The position numbers were made by a program, and so were the translations under genes. A stretch of DNA of 64,000 nucleotides from the NCBI RefSeq assembly GCF_035917335.1, contig NZ_CP109067.1:2169001-2233000 (forward strand), in the 5' to 3' direction. The first letter of the stretch is position 1. Each line of letters opens with the position of its first letter. The notes under the pieces are model-generated. The model had not been told where the DNA came from, ran no database searches, and saw nothing but the letters and a program-made list of their open reading frames with translations. Shown one piece after another: positions 60,108 through 64,000 of this stretch. Source of the DNA: Micromonospora sp. NBC_01813. Lineage in GTDB: Bacteria; Actinomycetota; Actinomycetes; Mycobacteriales; Micromonosporaceae.

Positions 60108-60998
60108 GTGACAAGGACGAAACGGTCCTGGGGTTCGGACCGGACGGCGGCCGATACCGCGTACGCGGCGGCGTTCGACCGATTGTTCGTTCAGGGCCGG
60201 GACGCGGTCCTGTCTGGGACGCACTACCGCGACACACCGCCCGTTGACGGTGGCCGGTGGGGAATGTCGGTGGTGTTCATTCCCGACCCGGACAGTGTGT
60301 CGAGGTTGGCTGCGGTGACCGCCGAGGTGATGGGCTTGGCCGGGCCGGGACATTGGCCGACCGGCGCCCCGGAGGCGGTGCACTTCACCGTCCGGGCCAT
60401 CGAAGTCCATCGCCGCGATGTTCCGGCGGGTGATCCGTTGGCGGGTCGGTGTGCGGCTGCGCTGGACCGGGCGGCTACGGAGTGTCGGCCCGTCCGGTTC
60501 AGGCTGGGTGGGGTGACGCTGACGCCGTCCGGGGTGATGGTGTGCGCGTTTCCCGTCGACGGCGCTGCCGACGAGTTCGCTGATCGGCTGGGCGCGGAGT
60601 TGGGGTCCGACGGCTGGTTCGAGGACAGCTATCACCGTGACATCTGGTACGCGACGCTGGTGCACTTCACCGATGAGGTTCGCGACGGGCAGGGATTGGT
60701 GGACTGGGTCGCCAGGCGGCGGAAGCTGCAGCTGGGCGAGGCCACGATCGACCGGGCGGATCTGCTGCGGTTTCAGCACAACGGCCGGCAACCGGTACGG
60801 GTTGGGCTCGACCACACGCGACTGGGTGGTGTCACTCGCCGAGTCCCCGGCGCCGAAGCTCGGACCGAATGTCCGCCGGCGACGACCTCAGTCCCGCGAT
60901 CGGCATCGAGAAGCGCAGTTGATCATCCTTGCGCCGACGCAACGGCCGACGGCCATCGCGGTCAAGTCGCATCACCCGCGATTCATCAGCCGAGCTGA
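60108..60998 (+). CDS. 2H phosphoesterase-like protein (2'-5' RNA ligase / cyclic phosphodiesterase fold)
   Basis: A 296-residue protein. Two HxT motifs, VHFTVRAIEV and LVHFTDEV, lie about 100 residues apart in hydrophobic strand contexts, which is the signature of the 2H phosphoesterase superfamily. The core covers about residues 45-235. The remaining 55 residues run antisense through the last part of the convergent membrane protein gene and look non-conserved (Ser/Pro/Ala/Asp-rich). Members hydrolyse 2',3'-cyclic phosphates in RNA-linked small molecules or nucleotides. GTG start at 60108. Confidence 0.6.
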   Translation: MTRTKRSWGSDRTAADTAYAAAFDRLFVQGRDAVLSGTHYRDTPPVDGGRWGMSVVFIPDPDSVSRLAAVTAEVMGLAGPGHWPTGAPEAVHFTVRAIEVHRRDVPAGDPLAGRCAAALDRAATECRPVRFRLGGVTLTPSGVMVCAFPVDGAADEFADRLGAELGSDGWFEDSYHRDIWYATLVHFTDEVRDGQGLVDWVARRRKLQLGEATIDRADLLRFQHNGRQPVRVGLDHTRLGGVTRRVPGAEARTECPPATTSVPRSASRSAVDHPCADATADGHRGQVASPAIHQPS

Positions 60999-61377
60999 CG
61001 AAAAGGTCGAGCATCGCGACGGGCCAGAACCACCGGACACGGGCACGAGACACGACCCCATAGGGCACCACGAGCACATCGCGCCGCTCAGCAGCCAACT
61101 CGATCCCCTCACTGCCAAACCGCAGCCCCGGGGGTCGACTGCGAGTCAACAGCAAAGAAAAGACCGGAAATAAAATTACATAAATAGGTACATAAACGGC
61201 AGCGCTAGCAATCGCGGGATCACTTGGACGGCCAGCGAGTACGGAGAACAGCAGAAACAACAACGGCCACGCGATGCCCGCCCCAAGAAGGCCGATCGCA
61301 GTCGCCGCAGCCACGTAGCGCCACGACGACCACCCGTACACCACATCGCCCGACGCGGGGGCCTCGCCGATAGCCAT
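60832..61377 (-). CDS. Hypothetical membrane protein with two helices and PH-like C-terminal domain
   Basis: A 181-residue protein from ATG 61377. Two hydrophobic segments (YVAAATAIGLLGAGIAWPLL and AAVYVPIYVILFPVFSLLLT) are followed by a beta-rich segment GLRFGSEGIELAAERRDVLV and PYGVVSRARVRWFWP, resembling bacterial PH-domain membrane proteins. The basic C-terminus ends RSELRRRGLGE. It overlaps 167 bases with the 2H-like gene on the opposite strand. Function unknown; no strong ribosome-binding site. Confidence 0.6.
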   Translation of the reverse strand: MAIGEAPASGDVVYGWSSWRYVAAATAIGLLGAGIAWPLLFLLFSVLAGRPSDPAIASAAVYVPIYVILFPVFSLLLTRSRPPGLRFGSEGIELAAERRDVLVVPYGVVSRARVRWFWPVAMLDLFVSSADESRVMRLDRDGRRPLRRRKDDQLRFSMPIAGLRSSPADIRSELRRRGLGE

Positions 61378-61621
61378 GAACTGATCATGGCAGCTGTTGC
61401 TGCGCCTGCGCCTGGCGCGCAGCCGTTTGGACCCCGGGGCGTCCGCCCGGATCTCCCATCCAGTTCCCCGAGCGGGGATGCGGTCCAGCGGGACCACGCA
61501 AGCTCGACCGGGCCGGGTCGACCCCTTTCGGGCAATGGGGAAGTGCCCGAATGAGGTTTGCCGGGGACCCGGCGGACCGGTGAGCCGTGGGGAGCGGTGA
61601 GGCGCGACGCCCCGGGGTCGT

Positions 61622-61981
61622 TCAGCAGGGACCCAGCTGGGTCCCGGTCGGGTCCCCCGAGGCGGGGGCGACGATGGGGTTGCCCGCCCCGGGGGAGCTT
61701 TCGACGGGGTGCACCGGGCACCCCTGGTTGTTGGCCGCCGTCCTGGTGACGATCCCGGGTCGGCGCAGCGCGTCGCGGTACGCGCGCACGCTCGTGATGC
61801 TGCCGTGCCGCTGCGGGTCTTCGCTGACCTCCCGGCCGTAGAGCGTCACCCACGACAGCCACTCCGGAGAGGGCCAGATCTCCTCAACCCGTAGCCGGAT
61901 TGGGCGGTCGGCGTCCACGTGGTCACACTGACGCAGCGCCACGAGATCCCCGGGACACACCGGAGGTTCAGCGTCAGACAT
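61622..61981 (-). CDS. Hypothetical protein, beside DUF5753/DUF397 locus
   Basis: A 119-residue protein from ATG 61981, overlapping the stop of the upstream gene by eight bases. The core (PGDLVALRQCDHVDADRPIR, LRVEEIWPSPEWLSWVTLYG, VSEDPQRHGSITSVRAYRDAL) looks like a small conserved domain found near HTH-DUF5753 genes in this group. The last 40 residues are low-complexity. An 18-base perfect palindrome covers its final codons. Confidence 0.6.
   Translation of the reverse strand: MSDAEPPVCPGDLVALRQCDHVDADRPIRLRVEEIWPSPEWLSWVTLYGREVSEDPQRHGSITSVRAYRDALRRPGIVTRTAANNQGCPVHPVESSPGAGNPIVAPASGDPTGTQLGPC
61628..61645. repeat. 18-base perfect palindrome
   Basis: The sequence gggacccagctgggtccc is its own reverse complement. 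It lies inside the last codons of the hypothetical gene ending at 61622 and can form a cruciform or a short terminator stem. Another 8-bp hairpin (ttcgggca / tgcccgaa) follows at 61527-61551 in the 244-base gap before the next gene. Confidence 0.7.
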
Positions 61982-62396
61982 CGTCGAGCGCTCCGTACGA
62001 ATCGGCGGACTCGTCAAGGTCGTCGTGCGGATAGCCGGCTGGCATCATCCCGGAAAGTTGGAGTACGGCCCGGATGCGCCGGGCACTCCCCGGCTCCCAC
62101 CGGTCCAGGATGGTGATCGCCCGCAGCAGTGGACGGCAGGGACCGGGGACGCCTCCACAGCGGTGGCACTCCCCGGTGGTCCGGTTCGGCAGGTGGGTAC
62201 GAGCCGTCGAGTTCGCGTCGTGGATCGCCCGGGACAGTTCCGGGGACCGGGCTGCCCCGGGGGTGTCGCCAGCCCCGGCCGGAGCGGGCGGGACGTTGTC
62301 CACGTTCTCCTCGCTCGACGTGTCGTCCGGGCCGTGTTGGAAAGATCGATATCGGGCGAGGCGGGGTTCACCGCCGATTCCGTCGTTCCTGAGCAT
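61974..62396 (-). CDS. Hypothetical protein with CxxC motif
   Basis: A 140-residue protein from ATG 62396. It has a disordered, Pro/Ala/Asn-rich N-terminal half and a C-terminal half with LPNRTTGECHRCGGVPGPC (four Cys/His that could bind metal) and AITILDRWEPGSARRIRAVL. The tail is acidic. Translationally coupled to the next hypothetical gene and divergent from the DUF5753 regulator by 123 bases, so it may be part of that regulatory locus. Function unknown. Confidence 0.55.
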   Translation of the reverse strand: MLRNDGIGGEPRLARYRSFQHGPDDTSSEENVDNVPPAPAGAGDTPGAARSPELSRAIHDANSTARTHLPNRTTGECHRCGGVPGPCRPLLRAITILDRWEPGSARRIRAVLQLSGMMPAGYPHDDLDESADSYGALDDV

Positions 62397-62519
62397 CCGT
62401 ACCCCCTCGATTGGAGCCGACCGGGTTGCGCTTCGTCGATTTCCACCCTGGACTGTGGGCGGCGTTGAGCGGAAGATGGTTGCGGGGGCTGGATAGCGCA
62501 GTACGGCCCCGATCAGTCC

Positions 62520-63332
62520 GTGGCGACGATTGAGGAACGTGAGGGGCTTGTGTTTGCCAGCGAGTATCTGATATTGGACTTACGCCGCACGCGCGAGATG
62601 CTGGGCCTCACACAGGAGGCATGGGGCGCGCGTATCCGGTTCTCCGCGCAGCACGTCAGTTCCATCGAGCGCGGAATCAGGGCGGTGCTGCCCGACTACG
62701 TACAAGCCGTGGATCGAGCGTTCGGGACGAACTTCTCCCACTTCTACCGGGAGTACGTGGTGGGGGAATCGTCACCGATCTGGTTGCGGCCATGGCTCGA
62801 CCACGAACGCGAGGCGACGACGCTTCGCTACTTCCAACTGGCGGTCATTCCCGGCCCACTCCAGACGGAGGCGTACGCCCGCGCGATCATCGGCACCACG
62901 CGATCAGGTGCCGCAGCAGACGATGCGGTCGCGGCCCGGCTGGCTCGCAGGGAGATCATCACCCGCGACATCAACCCGCCCCGGGTCGTCGCCATCCTCG
63001 ATGACGCGGTGCTCCGCAGGCCGGTCGGCGGCATGGCAGTCATGCACGAGCAGTTGACCACACTGGTCGACGCGATCGAGCGACCCAACATCAGCATCTT
63101 CATCGTCCCGGCCCACGTCGGGGCATATGCCGGATTGGACGGACCGGTAGCACTGGCGACGACCCACGGGCGGACTGTCGGAGTGCGAGACGCGCCCGGT
63201 GCTGGCAACGTGGTGGAGGACCCCGCCGGGGTGGACCTGCTGGAACATCAGTGGGAAGCGATCCGGGAGTATGCTCTGCCGCAAGACCAGAGCCTCGACC
63301 TGATCATGAAAGCAGTGGATACATGGACGTGA
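62520..63332 (+). CDS. HTH-DUF5753 (Scr1-family) regulator
   Basis: A 270-residue protein. XRE helix-turn-helix: LRRTREMLGLTQEAWGARIR then FSAQHVSSIERGIR. DUF5753 domain: LRYFQLAVIPGPLQTEAYARAI, ARLARREIITRDINPP, VVAILDDAVLRRPVGG and ISIFIVPAHVGAYAGLDGPV. It overlaps by ten bases with a DUF397 gene, the usual partner; the pair resembles the BldB/WhiJ-type developmental regulator modules of Streptomyces. GTG start at 62520 without a clear ribosome-binding site. Confidence 0.9.
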   Translation: MATIEEREGLVFASEYLILDLRRTREMLGLTQEAWGARIRFSAQHVSSIERGIRAVLPDYVQAVDRAFGTNFSHFYREYVVGESSPIWLRPWLDHEREATTLRYFQLAVIPGPLQTEAYARAIIGTTRSGAAADDAVAARLARREIITRDINPPRVVAILDDAVLRRPVGGMAVMHEQLTTLVDAIERPNISIFIVPAHVGAYAGLDGPVALATTHGRTVGVRDAPGAGNVVEDPAGVDLLEHQWEAIREYALPQDQSLDLIMKAVDTWT

Positions 63333-63511
63333 CCACGTTGAGCTGGCGCAAGTCGACCCGCAGCAACGGCGAGAGCAACTGTGTCGAGGTTGCCGACAAC
63401 CTTCCTGGCCGCGTACTCGTCCGGGACACCAAGGACCGCGACGGCGGCACCCTGACCTTCGCCCCGGCCGCCTGGTCGAGCTTCGTCGGGATGGCGAAGA
63501 CGCACAGCTGA
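63323..63511 (+). CDS. DUF397 protein (partner of the DUF5753 regulator)
   Basis: A 62-residue DUF397 protein with the family pattern LSWRKSTRSNGESNCVEVAD, VLVRDTKDRDGGTLTFAP and AAWSSFVG. Start ATG 63323 overlaps the regulator stop. DUF397 proteins are thought to bind or antagonise their HTH partner. A strong hairpin terminator follows at 63531-63579. Confidence 0.92.
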   Translation: MDVTTLSWRKSTRSNGESNCVEVADNLPGRVLVRDTKDRDGGTLTFAPAAWSSFVGMAKTHS

Positions 63512-63530
63512 CCCCGGGTACGCACGGACG

Positions 63531-63579
63531 TACGGCGAAAGCCCCGGCCCCACCTCGATGGGTCCGGGGCTTCGCCGTA
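63531..63579 (+). terminator. Hairpin terminator after the DUF397 gene
   Basis: The arms 63531-63547 (tacggcgaaagccccgg) and 63564-63579 are complementary with a single bulged A. The hairpin begins 20 bases after the DUF397 stop. Confidence 0.8.
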
Positions 63580-63679
63580 TCTCGGCCGGACCACGAAACG
63601 CGCAGCCGAGCAACGACAGAAACCACCGTGCGTGGTGACCGCTGACATCTTGGACCGGACACTGTTCAGTCACAACGGT

Positions 63680-63721
63680 CAAAAGTGCGTGGCCCGCATT
63701 CTTGCGTGGCACGCACTTTTG
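63680..63721. repeat. Inverted repeat upstream of the DUF397 relic
   Basis: Perfect 12-bp arms caaaagtgcgtg (63680-63691) and cacgcacttttg (63710-63721); the 18-base loop repeats gcgtggc. It may be a terminator or an operator left from a promoter region. Confidence 0.6.
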
Positions 63722-63763
63722 CACCCTCGTGTTGCTATACCTGGCAGGGCGCGGGCTCGGATC

Positions 63764-63838
63764 GATCAACGAGTAGCGGTGACCGAGTGTGTCGCGGTCG
63801 CCGACAACCTTCCCTGCCTGACCAAGGCACCCAACTGA
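63764..63838 (+). pseudogene. DUF397 gene remnant
   Basis: This short reading frame ends with VAVTECVAVADNLPCLTKAPN. ECVAVADNLP corresponds to NCVEVADNLPG of the intact DUF397 protein at 63323, and the DNA shares gccgacaaccttcc exactly. The N-terminal SWRKS part and the C-terminal beta-strands are absent, so it appears to be a degraded duplicate. Confidence 0.5.
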
Positions 63839-63852
63839 GCCCAGCGGAATCA

Positions 63853-63913
63853 GCGAGGGGAGGGCTGGGGTACGTAATTCTCGCGAAATTACGTACCCCA
63901 GCCCTCCCCTCGC
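63853..63913. terminator. Very long perfect inverted repeat (27-bp arms)
   Basis: Arms 63853-63879 (beginning gcgaggggagggctggggta) and 63887-63913 are perfect complements around a 7-base loop. The centre is AT-rich (acgtaatt). It overlaps the stop codon of the partial minus-strand gene at the window edge and probably ends that transcript; it could also end transcription from the left. Confidence 0.8.
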
Positions 63914-64000
63914 GACGGTTCGGCGGGTACTTCACCTGTCGAGAGTTCGTCGAGTTGATCGAAGTGGAAACCGCCGGAGTCAGCGATCTCCTGGAGGTCG
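63889..64000 (-). CDS. C-terminal end of an unidentified protein (cut by window edge)
   Basis: On the minus strand the last 112 bases form an open frame ending in TAA at 63889. The 36 codons read DLQEIADSGGFHFDQLDELS then TGEVPAEPSRGEGWGT. The composition looks coding (acidic, GC third positions), and the stop falls inside a strong hairpin, as for a natural gene end. Too little is present to identify a family. Confidence 0.4.
   Translation of the reverse strand, partial: DLQEIADSGGFHFDQLDELSTGEVPAEPSRGEGWGT

Noticed and set aside
60800-63999. Accessory region considered as a phage-defence island
   Set aside because: Apart from the 2H-like protein, the genes are ordinary DUF5753/DUF397 regulators and hypotheticals; no known defence effector, nuclease or reverse transcriptase is visible.

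Overview
The window is very GC-rich DNA with dense, largely operonic gene packing and many GTG/TTG starts. The DUF5753/DUF397 regulator families and the gene order (aroC-aroE-mltG-ruvX-alaS, and ruvCAB-yajC-secDF-apt-relA-hisS) point to an actinobacterium, most likely of the Micromonosporaceae (Micromonospora and relatives). This is inferred from gene content only.

Layout. (1) 1-12.2 kb, mostly minus strand: start of aroC, aroE, mltG, ruvX, alaS, two small membrane proteins, a 911-residue Pro/Gly-rich membrane protein with DNA tandem repeats, and rarA. A Bcr/CflA-type exporter sits antisense between aroC and aroE. (2) 12.0-17.5 kb: an MFS exporter with its winged-helix regulator and a clear palindromic operator, aspS, and a CPA1 Na+/H+ antiporter. 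(3) 17.5-22.4 kb: the urease operon ureABCFGD, preceded by a GlnR-like box. (4) 22.4-28.0 kb: an accessory stretch with an XRE regulator and aldo/keto reductase, a kinase-like phosphotransferase, a methyltransferase, two tandem excisionase-like HTH proteins and an orphan HTH-DUF5753 protein. (5) 28.1-32.2 kb: a guanidine-I (ykkC) riboswitch followed by a nickel-guanidinase-like ureohydrolase and a three-gene ABC importer. (6) 32.2-36.7 kb: an ABC exporter divergent from a two-component system, a VOC protein and an HxlR regulator. (7) 36.7-38.7 kb: an apparently complete IS607-type element (tnpA, tnpB). (8) 38.8-44.2 kb: a PaaI-type thioesterase and the urea importer urtABCDE. (9) 44.3-59.2 kb: acyl-ACP desaturase, hisS, MBL hydrolase, two cyclophilin paralogues, relA, apt, secF, secD, yajC, ruvB, ruvA, ruvC. 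(10) 59.3-64 kb: an accessory region with a truncated B12-binding-type protein, a 2H phosphoesterase-like protein, hypotheticals, a DUF5753-DUF397 pair, a DUF397 relic and strong hairpins.

The most coherent system is nitrogen scavenging. The riboswitch senses guanidine, the ABC importer would bring it in, and the ureohydrolase would split it to urea and ammonia. Urease would then release the remaining nitrogen, and UrtABCDE would recover urea from outside. The ureA and urtA upstream regions share a similar GlnR-like motif, so the urea branch is probably nitrogen-controlled while the guanidine branch is ligand-controlled. Guanidinase and urease are both nickel enzymes in known cases, and both the guanidinase candidate and UreG carry His-rich N-termini here.
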